DNA from: JACCXG01 sp963785755
GTDB taxonomy: Bacteria > Acidobacteriota > Vicinamibacteria > Vicinamibacterales > 2-12-FULL-66-21
Direction of reading: 5' to 3'
Assembly (NCBI GenBank): GCA_963785755.1
Contig: CAWAXG010000063.1
Location: forward strand, 1-64,000
DNA length: 64,000 bases
Below the pieces are notes generated by a model. It made no database searches. It was not told the origin of the DNA and saw only the letters and a program-made list of their open reading frames with translations. A program made the position numbers and the translations under genes. Shown one piece after another: positions 18,023 to 26,599 of this stretch (its first letter is position 1; each line of letters starts with the position of its first letter).

Positions 18023-19264
18023 TCACCAGTTCAGCACGACGCGAACGGCGGACGCCGAGACACCAGCGTCGGCTGGGCGCACCAGCAGGAACCGGGGATT
18101 GGCGGAATCGACGCTGTAGCTCCTGCCCGACTCGATGCCGGAAGTGTGGAGGCCATCGAACAGCGGGTGCGGGTTGCCGGCACGAAACATCGGGCCGCGC
18201 TCGATCGGGATCGCCATGAGCCGGTTCGCGGTGCGATAGAACAGCTCGCTGGCCGTCTCGCGACCACTGCGGTTCTTCACCTCCCGCCGTCGTCACCTGC
18301 CGCCGCGTGCCGGCGCCGGCGAGCTCGCGCACGTAGATTTCTGCCCGGCCGGTGTCGTCAGATTGGTACGCGAGCCACTGCCCTCCAGGACTGACCGCGG
18401 ACCCGAACTCGTTCGCCCGTGACACCACCAGCGGTTCTGGCGGGATCGCGCTCTTGAACGAAATCCTGAAAATGTTGCCGCGATCGGTCAAGTCCGCCGA
18501 GTCCACGATTGCCATCTGTTCCAGCGGGTCGACCCACGCGACATAGGACCGGCCGGCGATGGTCGCCAGCGTCTCGGCCTCGCGGCTTCCGTCGGCGAGT
18601 CTACGCATGACCGTCGTTCGCGGTCCGTTCTGGTCGAACGACGAGTAGTAGACGGTGCGTCCGTCGGACGACCAGATCGGCGCCGCGTTGGTCGCCGTGA
18701 ACGTCAGACGATCGAGTGATTCCTTGGCAAAATCGTAGATCCAGACGTCGCCGCTGCCGCTCGTGCCACTCAGCAGGACGGCGCGGGTGCCGTCCGCCAG
18801 CCCGCCAGCCCGAAGTCGAGCACCTTGACCGCTCCATCCGGGCGGACCTTGAGGTTGGCAGGCTTGAGATCGCGATGCACGATGCCGCGATCGTGCGCCG
18901 CCTCCAGCGCTTCCGCGACCTGCCTGGCGATCGGCAGCGCGTCCTCGGCAGGGATCGCGCCGCGGGTGAGCCGGTGCAACAGGTCCTCGCCTTCCACGAA
19001 CTCCATCACCAGCGCCGCCGGGCTCTCGAGCACGCCGTGAATCTGCGCGACGTTGGGATGGTTGAGGGCGGCCAGCGTCTGCGCCTCACGCTCCAAGCGG
19101 GACAGCCGATCGGGATCCAACGCAAACAGCTCGGGCAGGACTTTGATCGCGACGTCGCGGTGCAATTTCGTATCGCGCGCCCGATACACCTCGCCCATGC
19201 CACCGGCGCCAACCAGATGGAGCAGCTCGTACTGCCCGAGCCGGGTGCCTGCTGTCAATGTCAT
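18023..19264 (-). pseudogene. Ser/Thr kinase-TolB propeller protein with internal deletion and frameshifts
   Basis: Starts MTLTAGTRLGQYELLHLVG at 19264. The kinase N-lobe and catalytic loop are good (GAGGMGEVYRARD, VAIKVLPE, HRDLKPANL, LDFGLAG), but right after DFG (about 18790) the sequence jumps to LADGTRAVLLSGTSGSGDVW, a TolB/WD40-like propeller. The kinase C-lobe and membrane helix are missing, and the join is out of frame at a shared CTGGCGG. Propeller blades continue to about 18270. A further indel then leads to the true end FLLVRPADAGVSASAVRVVL at 18023. Full-length relatives are about 850-900 residues, so some 400 are gone. Either a real deletion by short homology or an assembly collapse. 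Confidence 0.75.
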
Positions 19265-19277
19265 GGGGGAAGGCTGG

Positions 19278-19411
19278 GGATTATGCCACGTGCGGCGTGC
19301 CACGTGCTCCGTGCTCGCGTGCTGCCCGTGCGACGCAGAACTGAACTCTTGAACCTTTGAACCCCTGAACTCCTGAACCCTTGAACCCTTGAACCCTTGA
19401 ACCGACAAAGT
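19278..19411. repeat. Mixed word repeat: inverted GCACGT run plus TTGAACCC octamers
   Basis: 19278-19330 carries the GCACGT word in reverse orientation (CCACGTGC, CGTGCTCGCGTGC). 19340-19405 is a run of TTGAACCC octamers with small variants (TTGAACCTTTGAACCCCTGA). It fills the gap between the kinase start and the histidine kinase stop. The octamer is shared with 55683 and 56368. Confidence 0.75.
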
Positions 19412-21475
19412 TCACGACCCCGCCGTCGTCTGTGTCGTCGCCGCCGGCAGCCGCACCGTGAACACGGCCCCGCCCTGCGCGCGATTGGCCGCCGTGATCG
19501 TGCCGCCGTGCAGTTGGACGAGATCCCTGCTGATCGCGAGCCCGAGTCCGAGACCACCGTGCTGCCGGGTCACCGTTGGATCCGCTTGCCGGAACTGATC
19601 GAAGGCGTACGGCAGGAAATCCTCCGGAATACCCGGTCCGTTGTCTTCGATCGTGAGCTCGACGGCGTCGCCGTCCAGGCGCGCCGCGATCGCGATGAAG
19701 CCTCCCCGGTCGAGGAACTTCGCCGAGTTCGACAGCATGTTCCAGCACACCTGCTGGAGGCGGCGGGCGTCCCCCATCACGATGGCGCCGTCCGGCAGGT
19801 TGGCCACGACCTCGATCTGCTTTTCGGCAATCACTGGCCGCATGATGTCCAGCGCCCCCTCGATGATGGTTTTGATGGAGGTCGGCTGCGCCTCGATGCT
19901 GACCGCGCCGCTGCGAATCCGCGCGACGTCGAGGATGTCCGAGACCAGTTGCGCCTGAATCGTGACGTTGCGTTGAATCGCCTCGGTGGCTTTGTCCCTG
20001 AGGCCGTCGTCCAGCGTCGACTTCTTCAACACTTGAGTCCAGCCGATCAGCGCATTGAGCGGCGTCCGGAGCTCGTGCGACAGCGTGGCCAGGAAGTAGT
20101 CCTTCATTCGATTGGACTCTTCCGCCTCGCGCCGCGCCGCCTGTTCGTGCACCAGCTCGAGCCGTTCCTCCTCCGCGCGCTTCCGCTCCGTGATGTCATG
20201 GCCGATGCCGAGCATCCGGATCGCCCGGCCGTCCTCCCCCATGACCACGCGTCCGCGCGAGTAGAGCGTGACGACCGCGCCGTCAGGCTTGACGGCCCGG
20301 TGCTCGAAGGTGAACGCGTCGCCGGTGCTGGCCGACGTGCCGACGATCTCTTGCACCCGCGCCCGATCGTCGGGATGGACCGCCGAGAGAAACCGCTCGT
20401 ACGTGATCGGTGAACCGACCGTCAGGCCGTGGACCCGGTACATCTCGTCGGACCACCAGATCGAATTCGCGGCCACATCCCATTCCCAGCTGCCGATGTG
20501 CGCGACGTGCTGGGCTTCGACGAGCCGTCCGTGCAGCCGTTGCAGGTCCTCGGCTCGTTCCTGGATCCGGCGCTCCAGATCGAGATTGAGCTGCCGGATG
20601 TCGTGCTCGGCACGATGGCGTGCCGCGACCGCGGCCGCCAGCGTCAACATCACGACCATCTTCACGGCGAGATAGGCCTGCAGCAACAACAGCGACTCGT
20701 TGGCAGTGCCGCGCGAGAACGGACCGTAGCCATTGAGCGTCCCGAGCGTCGCCACGCCCGCCGTGACGAGCACGGTGCTCGTCGCCCCCACCAGTCCGAA
20801 CCGCAGCGCCGCCCAGAGCAGCACCGGCAGCATCACGAACATGAGCGGATAGCTGCGGATGCCAGGCACGGTCGGGCCGAAAACCCAGTATCCCGCGATG
20901 ATGACCGTCGCGAGCAGTGCGAACGCTTCGAGTCCGGTCCGCGCGGTCCATGGCCGCTCGCGCGCCTGAGTCCAGGTCACGATCGCCGGCGTGAGCAGCA
21001 CGGCGCTCGAGAAATCGCCGGTCAACCATGTGAGCCAGATCATCGTGGCAGTCGCGGGCTCGGCAAGACCGCCGCCGAGCAGCGCCGCGATCCCGACCGT
21101 CGCGGCCACCGCGGAGGCGAGCAGCGCCGCCGCCACATACGCCAGGATGCTTGACGTCTTCGCGAAGATGTCCGGCCCCCGCACGACCCGGCGCACGAGC
21201 GTCGCCGCGATCAGCGCTTCCGCCGTGTTTCCACAGGCAATGAGCATGGACGGGAACACGGCGACCGTCGTGGTGAGATTGACCAGGAACGCGCCGGCCA
21301 GGATCGCCGGCCAGAACCAGGGGCCCCCGAGCAGACACGCCGCGATGGCCAGACCGGTTGGCGGCCAGATCGCCGACGCACTCTCGTTGACGAAGGCCAG
21401 CGACAGGCCGAGGCGCCCGGCGCCGAAATAGAGGACCGTGAATGCGGCAAGTATCAGGGCGCGCCGGAGGGACAT
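19412..21475 (-). CDS. MASE1-PAS sensor histidine kinase
   Basis: 687 residues. About 300 residues of MASE1-type multi-helix membrane sensor (NESASAIWPPTGLAIAACLL, WLTGDFSSAVLLTPAI). A coiled segment follows, then a PAS fold (about 330-430: SWEWDVAANSIWWSDEMYRV, HPDDRARV, GIGHDITERKRAEE), a HisKA dimerisation helix with FLATLSHELRTPLNALIG (phospho-acceptor His), and a HATPase domain with CWNMLSNSAKF (N box), ELTIEDNGPGIP (G1) and GGLGLGLAISRDLV (G2). The protein would autophosphorylate in response to a membrane or PAS signal. There is no cognate response regulator beside it, so it may be an orphan. The C-terminus stops at TTQTTAGS next to the octamer repeat. Confidence 0.93.
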   Translation of the reverse strand: MSLRRALILAAFTVLYFGAGRLGLSLAFVNESASAIWPPTGLAIAACLLGGPWFWPAILAGAFLVNLTTTVAVFPSMLIACGNTAEALIAATLVRRVVRGPDIFAKTSSILAYVAAALLASAVAATVGIAALLGGGLAEPATATMIWLTWLTGDFSSAVLLTPAIVTWTQARERPWTARTGLEAFALLATVIIAGYWVFGPTVPGIRSYPLMFVMLPVLLWAALRFGLVGATSTVLVTAGVATLGTLNGYGPFSRGTANESLLLLQAYLAVKMVVMLTLAAAVAARHRAEHDIRQLNLDLERRIQERAEDLQRLHGRLVEAQHVAHIGSWEWDVAANSIWWSDEMYRVHGLTVGSPITYERFLSAVHPDDRARVQEIVGTSASTGDAFTFEHRAVKPDGAVVTLYSRGRVVMGEDGRAIRMLGIGHDITERKRAEEERLELVHEQAARREAEESNRMKDYFLATLSHELRTPLNALIGWTQVLKKSTLDDGLRDKATEAIQRNVTIQAQLVSDILDVARIRSGAVSIEAQPTSIKTIIEGALDIMRPVIAEKQIEVVANLPDGAIVMGDARRLQQVCWNMLSNSAKFLDRGGFIAIAARLDGDAVELTIEDNGPGIPEDFLPYAFDQFRQADPTVTRQHGGLGLGLAISRDLVQLHGGTITAANRAQGGAVFTVRLPAATTQTTAGS

Positions 21476-21483
21476 GGGGTCAG

Positions 21484-21540
21484 GGGGATTTTAGACGGGA
21501 TCGGCGATCGGGGATCGGGATCGGGAATCGGGCAGGGCGC
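21484..21540. repeat. GGGATCGGCGATC word run
   Basis: GGGATCGGCGATCGGGGATC and onward: about six imperfect GGGATC/CGATC words in the divergent gap between the histidine kinase and the luciferase-like gene. It overlaps the expected promoter zone of both and is related to the GATC words at 39087 and 45003. Confidence 0.55.
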
Positions 21541-21580
21541 AAACGCGACCTGGGCGAATAGCGCATGCCACACTAGAGGG

Positions 21581-22558
21581 ATGATCCCGCTATCCGTCCT
21601 CGACCTTGCCCCTATCACGCGTGACAGCGACGCCGCCATCGCGCTTCGGAACAGTCTCGATCTCGCGCGGCATGCGGAACGGCTGGGATACCGGCGTTAT
21701 TGGGTGGCGGAGCACCACAACATGCCAGGTATCGCGAGCGCCGCGACCGCCATCGTCATCGCGCATCTCGCGGCGGGCACCCACACTCTCCGGGTCGGGG
21801 CCGGCGGCATCATGCTTCCGAATCACGCGCCGCTCGTGGTCGCCGAGCAGTTCGGGACGCTCGAATCGCTGTTCCCCGGCCGGATCGATCTCGGACTGGG
21901 CCGCGCGCCCGGGACCGACCACACCACCGCGCGTGCACTCCGGCGGACGCTCGCCACCGATCCTGACGAATTCCCGCGCGACGTCGCCGAGCTGATGTCG
22001 TATTTCGCGCCGGAGGAGGGCCAAGCGGTGAAAGCGGTGCCCGGAGCGGGGCTGCGCGTGCCGATCTACATCCTCGGTTCGAGCCTGTTCGGCGCACAGG
22101 TCGCGGCGCTCTTCGGCCTGCCGTTCGCGTTCGCGTCCCACTTCGCCCCCGCGCAGATGACGCAGGCGCTCGCCATCTACCGGCAGCGCTACCGTCCCTC
22201 GCCCGAACACCCCGAGCCCTACGTCATCCTCGGCGTCAACGTTATCGCCGCCGACAGCGACGAGGAGGCCGGGTTTCTCGCGTCGTCCGGCCGCGAGGCA
22301 TCCGCGAGCCTGAGGCGCGGCATGCCGATCCAGCTGCCGCCTCCGTCACAGGAGTTCGTCAAGGAAGTCGTCCCATTCGGCCAGCTGCCGATCGAGGAGC
22401 TCACGTCAATCGCCATGATCGGCGCTCCAGCGGCCGTCGAGCAGGGCCTGCGGACGTTCGCGGACACCACCGGCGCGAACGAACTGATGGTCGTGTCGCA
22501 CATCTACGACCACGCCGCGCGCGTGCGTTCGTTCGAGATCGCGGCCAGCCTGATGTAA
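21581..22558 (+). CDS. Luciferase-like (LLM class) flavin-dependent monooxygenase
   Basis: 325 residues. IPLSVLDLAPIT at the start, LARHAERLGYRRYWVAEHHN, then TLRVGAGGIMLPNHAPLVVAEQFGTLE, PGRIDLGLGRAPGTD: the sequence hallmarks of the bacterial luciferase superfamily, MsnO8/YhbW type. They use reduced FMN from a partner reductase and O2, but the substrate is not predictable here. TIM-barrel length is normal and the C-terminus complete. Single gene with word repeats on both sides. Confidence 0.9.
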   Translation: MIPLSVLDLAPITRDSDAAIALRNSLDLARHAERLGYRRYWVAEHHNMPGIASAATAIVIAHLAAGTHTLRVGAGGIMLPNHAPLVVAEQFGTLESLFPGRIDLGLGRAPGTDHTTARALRRTLATDPDEFPRDVAELMSYFAPEEGQAVKAVPGAGLRVPIYILGSSLFGAQVAALFGLPFAFASHFAPAQMTQALAIYRQRYRPSPEHPEPYVILGVNVIAADSDEEAGFLASSGREASASLRRGMPIQLPPPSQEFVKEVVPFGQLPIEELTSIAMIGAPAAVEQGLRTFADTTGANELMVVSHIYDHAARVRSFEIAASLM

Positions 22559-22565
22559 CCAGCCC

Positions 22566-22738
22566 GCAGCACGCGGCACAGAGCACGTGGCACCTCGCAC
22601 GAGAGCACGTGGCACGTAGCACCCAGCACGTAAAGCACGTGACGCACGTAGCACATAGCACGAGAAGCACATAAGCACGTCAGCACGCAGCACGTAGAGC
22701 ACGTGAGCACGCGGCACGTAGGACGTAGCACGTGAGGT
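22566..22738. repeat. GCACGTA degenerate word repeat, copy 2
   Basis: About 20 imperfect copies of AGCACGTA/GAGCACGTG over 170 bases, ending ten bases before the ATG of the PQQ gene, so this gene's 5' leader is made of the repeat. Confidence 0.75.
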
Positions 22739-22750
22739 AAACTTTTCTCC

Positions 22751-24034
22751 ATGCCGAAACACGTCCTTACCGCGTTCCTCATCGCCTCCGTCGGTGCGTC
22801 ACTCGTCGCGGACAGCTGGCCGCACTGGCGTGGACCATCGATGGACGGGATCAGCACCGAGAAGGGTCTGCCGACGAAATGGAGCGCGACCGAAAACGTC
22901 GCGTGGAAGCTGCCGCTGCCGGCGTTCAGCGGCTCGACGCCGATCATCTGGAACGACCTCATCTTTCTGAACGTGGCCACCGAGCGCGCGACCGGCCAGA
23001 TCGAGCTGTGGGCCGTCGATCGCAACAAGCAGGCGGTCATCTGGAAGCGTCCGCTCTCCGGCGGCAACAAGATCGGGAACAAGCAGAACATGTCGTCGCC
23101 GTCGCCGGTGACCGACGGCAAGCACGTCTGGGTCATGACCGGCACAGGGATCCTGAAGGGTTTCGACTTCGCCGGCAAGGAGCTCTGGTCGCGCGATATC
23201 CAGAAGGACTACGGGCCGTTCGGCATTCAGTTCGGCTATGCCTCGTCTCCCCTGCTCCACGGCGACGCGCTGTATCTCCAGGTGCTGCATGGGATGAACA
23301 CGGACGATCCGTCGTACGTGCTCCGTATCGACAAGATGAGCGGGAAGACCGTGTGGCACGTCGAGCGGCCGACCGATGCGCTCCACGAATCGCCGGACTC
23401 CTACACGACACCGGCGCTCCTGCAGCACGGCGGCAAGACCGAGATCGTGATCACCGGCGGTGACGTCGTCACCGGTCATGACCCCGCCACCGGCAAGGAA
23501 GTCTGGCGCGCCGACGTCCTCAATCCGAGCAACAGCCGCAACTACCGGATCATCTCCTCACCGATAGTCGCGGGTGGCCTGATCATCGCGCCGACTCGAG
23601 TCAACCCGCTCGTCGCGCTGCGACCAGGCGGCACGGGCGACATCTCCAAATCACACGTCGCCTGGACGTTCCATCGCGGCCCCGACGTACCCTCTCCCGT
23701 CAGCGACGGCACCTATCTCTACCTGGTGAGCGAGCAGGGCGTCGTGTATTGCCTCGACATCAAGACCGGCACGCAGGTCTACGGGCCGAGCCGACTGCCC
23801 AACGACTTCTACAGCTCGTCGCCCGTGCTGGCCGACGGCAAGATCTACGTGACGGGAGAATCGACCGGCGTCACGACCGTCTTCCGCGCCGGTCCCACGT
23901 TCGAGATCCTCGCCTCGAACACGTTCAACGACCCGTGCGCCCCCTATTGCCTCGCGTCGATCGCGGTGTCGCAGGGACAGCTGTTCGTCAAGACCGATGC
24001 GAACATGTGGGTGATCGGGCAGCGGAGAAAGTGA
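22751..24034 (+). CDS. Exported PQQ-like beta-propeller protein
   Basis: 427 residues with a signal peptide (residues 1-20, LTAFLIASVGASLVADSW) and successive blades: WPHWRGPSMDG, GKELWSRDIQ, YASSPLLHGDALYLQ, GKTVWHVERP, GGDVVTGHDPATGKEVWR, GVVYCLDIKTGTQVYG. This matches outer-membrane-assembly/PQQ-dehydrogenase-like propellers found in Acidobacteria and Planctomycetes. It lacks an obvious catalytic dehydrogenase pair, so a structural or binding role in the periplasm is as likely as enzyme function. Followed 73 bases later by the sulfatase-modifying-factor-like gene on the same strand. Confidence 0.88.
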   Translation: MPKHVLTAFLIASVGASLVADSWPHWRGPSMDGISTEKGLPTKWSATENVAWKLPLPAFSGSTPIIWNDLIFLNVATERATGQIELWAVDRNKQAVIWKRPLSGGNKIGNKQNMSSPSPVTDGKHVWVMTGTGILKGFDFAGKELWSRDIQKDYGPFGIQFGYASSPLLHGDALYLQVLHGMNTDDPSYVLRIDKMSGKTVWHVERPTDALHESPDSYTTPALLQHGGKTEIVITGGDVVTGHDPATGKEVWRADVLNPSNSRNYRIISSPIVAGGLIIAPTRVNPLVALRPGGTGDISKSHVAWTFHRGPDVPSPVSDGTYLYLVSEQGVVYCLDIKTGTQVYGPSRLPNDFYSSSPVLADGKIYVTGESTGVTTVFRAGPTFEILASNTFNDPCAPYCLASIAVSQGQLFVKTDANMWVIGQRRK

Positions 24035-24107
24035 GGCAGGGCCGAGGACAATTCCAAGAGTTCCTTCTCCCGTCCTCCCGTCCTCTCTGTAAATTACGAG
24101 ATCCTCG

Positions 24108-24815
24108 TTGCCCTCCCCTGATCTCCCATCCTCCCCTCCGCGGTTCGTCCGGATACCGGGGGGCTGGTTCGACATGGGCAGTGCCGATGGATCGGACGAT
24201 GAGCGGCCGGTGCATCGCGTCTGGGTCGATGCGTTCGAGCTCGCCGTGTATCCCGTCACGTGCGGGGAATATGCCGCGTTCCTGGCTGCGACGCGCCACG
24301 ATGCGCCGCGCGACTGGACGCTGTTCGGGACATCTCCGGATCTGCCCGTCGTCGGCGTGAGCTGGCTCGATTGCGAGGCGTACTGCAAGTGGCGCGCGGC
24401 GGAAGGCGCGGAGCTGCGGCTGCCGACCGAAGCGGAGTGGGAGCGAGCGGCACGCGGCGACGTCGAAGGGCGGCGCTACCCGTGGGGTGACGACATCCCC
24501 GGCTGGATTCCCGAGAACGGCCGCGGCCCACTTGCCGGCCCGTGGCCCGTGACACTCGGCGAGCCGAATGCGTTCGGTCTCTACGGAATCGCCGCGAACA
24601 TTCACGAATGGTGTGCGGACTGGTATTCGTCCGGGTTCTATGCCGCGTCACCGGAACGCAATCCGCTCGGCCCGGAGCGCGGCGTTCGACGCGCCTCGCG
24701 CGGCGGGTCGTGGCGTCATGCGATCACGATCAGCCGGTGCGCGGCGCGAAGCCGGATCGATCCGGAGTTCCGGTATACCGATTATGGATTTCGGCTCGCG
24801 AGGAACGTGAGGTAA
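24108..24815 (+). CDS. Formylglycine-generating-enzyme/sulfatase-modifying-factor domain protein
   Basis: 235 residues from TTG 24108. PGGWFDMGSADGSDDERPVH opens the family fold. VTCGEYAAFL, VVGVSWLDCEAYCKWRA, LPTEAEWERAARG, YPWGDD, GIAANIHEWCADWY and RASRGGSWRH... YGFRLARN follow in order. The domain is shared by formylglycine-generating enzymes and by many non-catalytic lectin-like proteins. The two active-site cysteines of true FGE near the C-terminus are not evident (Cys in SRCAARSR only), so sulfatase activation is doubtful and no sulfatase lies nearby. No signal peptide. Confidence 0.88.
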   Translation: MPSPDLPSSPPRFVRIPGGWFDMGSADGSDDERPVHRVWVDAFELAVYPVTCGEYAAFLAATRHDAPRDWTLFGTSPDLPVVGVSWLDCEAYCKWRAAEGAELRLPTEAEWERAARGDVEGRRYPWGDDIPGWIPENGRGPLAGPWPVTLGEPNAFGLYGIAANIHEWCADWYSSGFYAASPERNPLGPERGVRRASRGGSWRHAITISRCAARSRIDPEFRYTDYGFRLARNVR

Positions 24816-24911
24816 CCCGCCGGACGATGGTATCGTCGTCTGCGGCATGGCGTTCGCTGGTCGGCAGCAGCGAGGGCGTCAGGCTCCCGAACGCCCGGTG
24901 CAGAGGACCCC

Positions 24912-25361
24912 ATGCCGAATTCGTCGCAACCGCTTGAATTGAGAGTAGAAAGGCTCGAGGAACGCGTGACCAGGCTTGAAGAGTTGCCCGCCCGGCTCGA
25001 CGCGCTCGAGTCGCAGGTTGTGCAACTTCGCAGTGAAATGCACGACGAGTTTTCTGCGATCCGCACAGAGCTGCGTGCCGGCGACGAGGAGACTCGCCGA
25101 GAGATGCGTGAGCTGAACGACGAGACGCGCCGGGAGATGCGTGAGCTGAACGACGAGACGCGCCGGGAGATGCGTGAGCTGAACGACAAGACGCGCCGGG
25201 AGATGCATGAGCTCAACGGCGAGACGCGAAAGCTGATGTTCGAGTTGAACGAAGACACGAAGCGCCACATGCTCGTGCTGCACGAGGAAGTGATCAGCCG
25301 GATTGCGCTGTTGCAGGAGGGCGATGACAATCGCCCCCGCCGGCGGCGGCCAAAACGTTGA
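24912..25361 (+). CDS. Coiled-coil protein with hendecad repeats
   Basis: 149 residues, nearly all helix. The N-terminal heptads (LELRVERLEERVTRLEELPA) pass into an exact 11-residue repeat ETRREMRELND (residues about 60-103, four copies, the middle ones identical at DNA level in 33-base units), then degenerate copies and a basic tail RPRRRRPKR. Hendecad periodicity gives slightly right-handed coiled coils. No other domain is seen. It overlaps the next gene by TTGA (stop of this, TTG start of M14 peptidase), indicating translational coupling. Function unknown. Confidence 0.7.
   Translation: MPNSSQPLELRVERLEERVTRLEELPARLDALESQVVQLRSEMHDEFSAIRTELRAGDEETRREMRELNDETRREMRELNDETRREMRELNDKTRREMHELNGETRKLMFELNEDTKRHMLVLHEEVISRIALLQEGDDNRPRRRRPKR
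25119..25217 (+). repeat. 33-base tandem repeat inside coiled-coil gene
   Basis: The unit GACGAGACGCGCCGGGAGAT plus GCGTGAGCTGAAC is repeated two to three times with one or two substitutions. It is in frame, so copy-number changes would lengthen or shorten the coil without breaking the gene. Confidence 0.8.
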
Positions 25362-26599
25362 ACACCGTGCGCGCACACTTTGTTCTTGTTCCCCTGTTGC
25401 TGACGAGCGTCCTGGTCGATGCACAGGCGCCAGCGTCCAGCACCACCGGCGCAGCCTCGGGGCTCGAGTTCATCGACACCGGCTTCGAGAACGCGTCGCC
25501 GCTCTGGTATGACGTCGCGGACGGCGTTATCCGGATCAACCTCCTCTACGATCACGAACGCGCGTCGCCGAATCGGGCGGCGGGGCACATCCATTTTCTG
25601 CTTCACGCCAGGCCCGGCTCGAAGCTGACGCTCGAATTCAAGAATCTCGACAACGTCTGGAACAGCCAGCCTGGTTCGGTCGCGCGCGAATTGAAGACCG
25701 TGGTGATCTCGGAGGACGGGCACACGTGGAGATCCGTGCCTACCGACAGTCTCCCGGGCGATCGCGTGCAGCTCCGCGTCGAGATGCCAGGACCGAAGCT
25801 CTATGTCGCGCGCCTCGAACCGTACCGGCTGTCGGATCTCGACCGGCTGCTCGCGTCGATCCGCACCAACCGCCTCGTTCAGATTGCGTCAATCGGCAAG
25901 ACTGTCGCCGGGCGCGACCTGGAGATCGTCCGGGTCGGCGACGCATCAGCCCCCTATCGCGTGTTCGTGCGCGCGCGGGCGCATCCCTGGGAATCTGGCA
26001 GCAACTGGATCGCGCAGGGGCTGTTGCAGCGGCTCCTGAAAAATGACGACGAGGCGAAGAAGTTCCTGAGCGTCTACAGCGTCTACATGCTGCCGATGGC
26101 GAACAAGGACGGGGTGGCGCGCGGCGGCACGCGATTCAATCTGCACGGCAAGGACCTCAATCGCAACTGGGACGCGCCGGCGGATCCGCGGCTCACGCCT
26201 GAGAACGCGGCGCTCGAGAAGTGGCTGGAAGGCATGATCGCGGCCGGACAGCGGCCGCATTTCGCGATCGAGCTGCACAACGACGGCGGCGGCCGTCTTC
26301 ACATCAGCCGGCCGCCGGTGCCGCAGCTCGAGCGTCACCTCGCGCGGATGGGCATCTTCGAAGAGCTGCTGCGCGCGAAGACGTGGTTCACCGAGGGCAG
26401 CACCAATGCCGCGTTCCGCAACAGCGGCACGCTGGGGGACGGCTGGCTCCAGCGCTACGCCATCGACGCCGTCGTCCATGAGTTCAACTGCAATTGGATT
26501 GAGGGACTGAAGGCCTACCCGTCGGGCCGGCACTGGATGACCTACGGCGAGAAGCTCGCCGAAGTCTTTCATGACTACTTCACCCGCGTGAAGCCGTGA
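25358..26599 (+). CDS. Secreted M14-family zinc carboxypeptidase
   Basis: 413 residues. Signal peptide (residues 5-22, HFVLVPLLLTSVLVDA). Residues about 35-155 form a beta-rich prodomain typical of cytosolic-carboxypeptidase-like M14 proteins, followed by the catalytic domain: RARAHPWESGSNW supplies zinc ligands His209 and Glu212, NLHGKDLNRNWD the substrate-binding Asn-Arg, AIELHND the third ligand His, and VHEFNCNW the catalytic Glu near the end. Expected to trim C-terminal residues from peptides outside the cytoplasm. The TTG start overlaps the coiled-coil stop and the TGA overlaps the GTG of the next gene, so all three form one operon. Confidence 0.88.
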   Translation: MNTVRAHFVLVPLLLTSVLVDAQAPASSTTGAASGLEFIDTGFENASPLWYDVADGVIRINLLYDHERASPNRAAGHIHFLLHARPGSKLTLEFKNLDNVWNSQPGSVARELKTVVISEDGHTWRSVPTDSLPGDRVQLRVEMPGPKLYVARLEPYRLSDLDRLLASIRTNRLVQIASIGKTVAGRDLEIVRVGDASAPYRVFVRARAHPWESGSNWIAQGLLQRLLKNDDEAKKFLSVYSVYMLPMANKDGVARGGTRFNLHGKDLNRNWDAPADPRLTPENAALEKWLEGMIAAGQRPHFAIELHNDGGGRLHISRPPVPQLERHLARMGIFEELLRAKTWFTEGSTNAAFRNSGTLGDGWLQRYAIDAVVHEFNCNWIEGLKAYPSGRHWMTYGEKLAEVFHDYFTRVKP

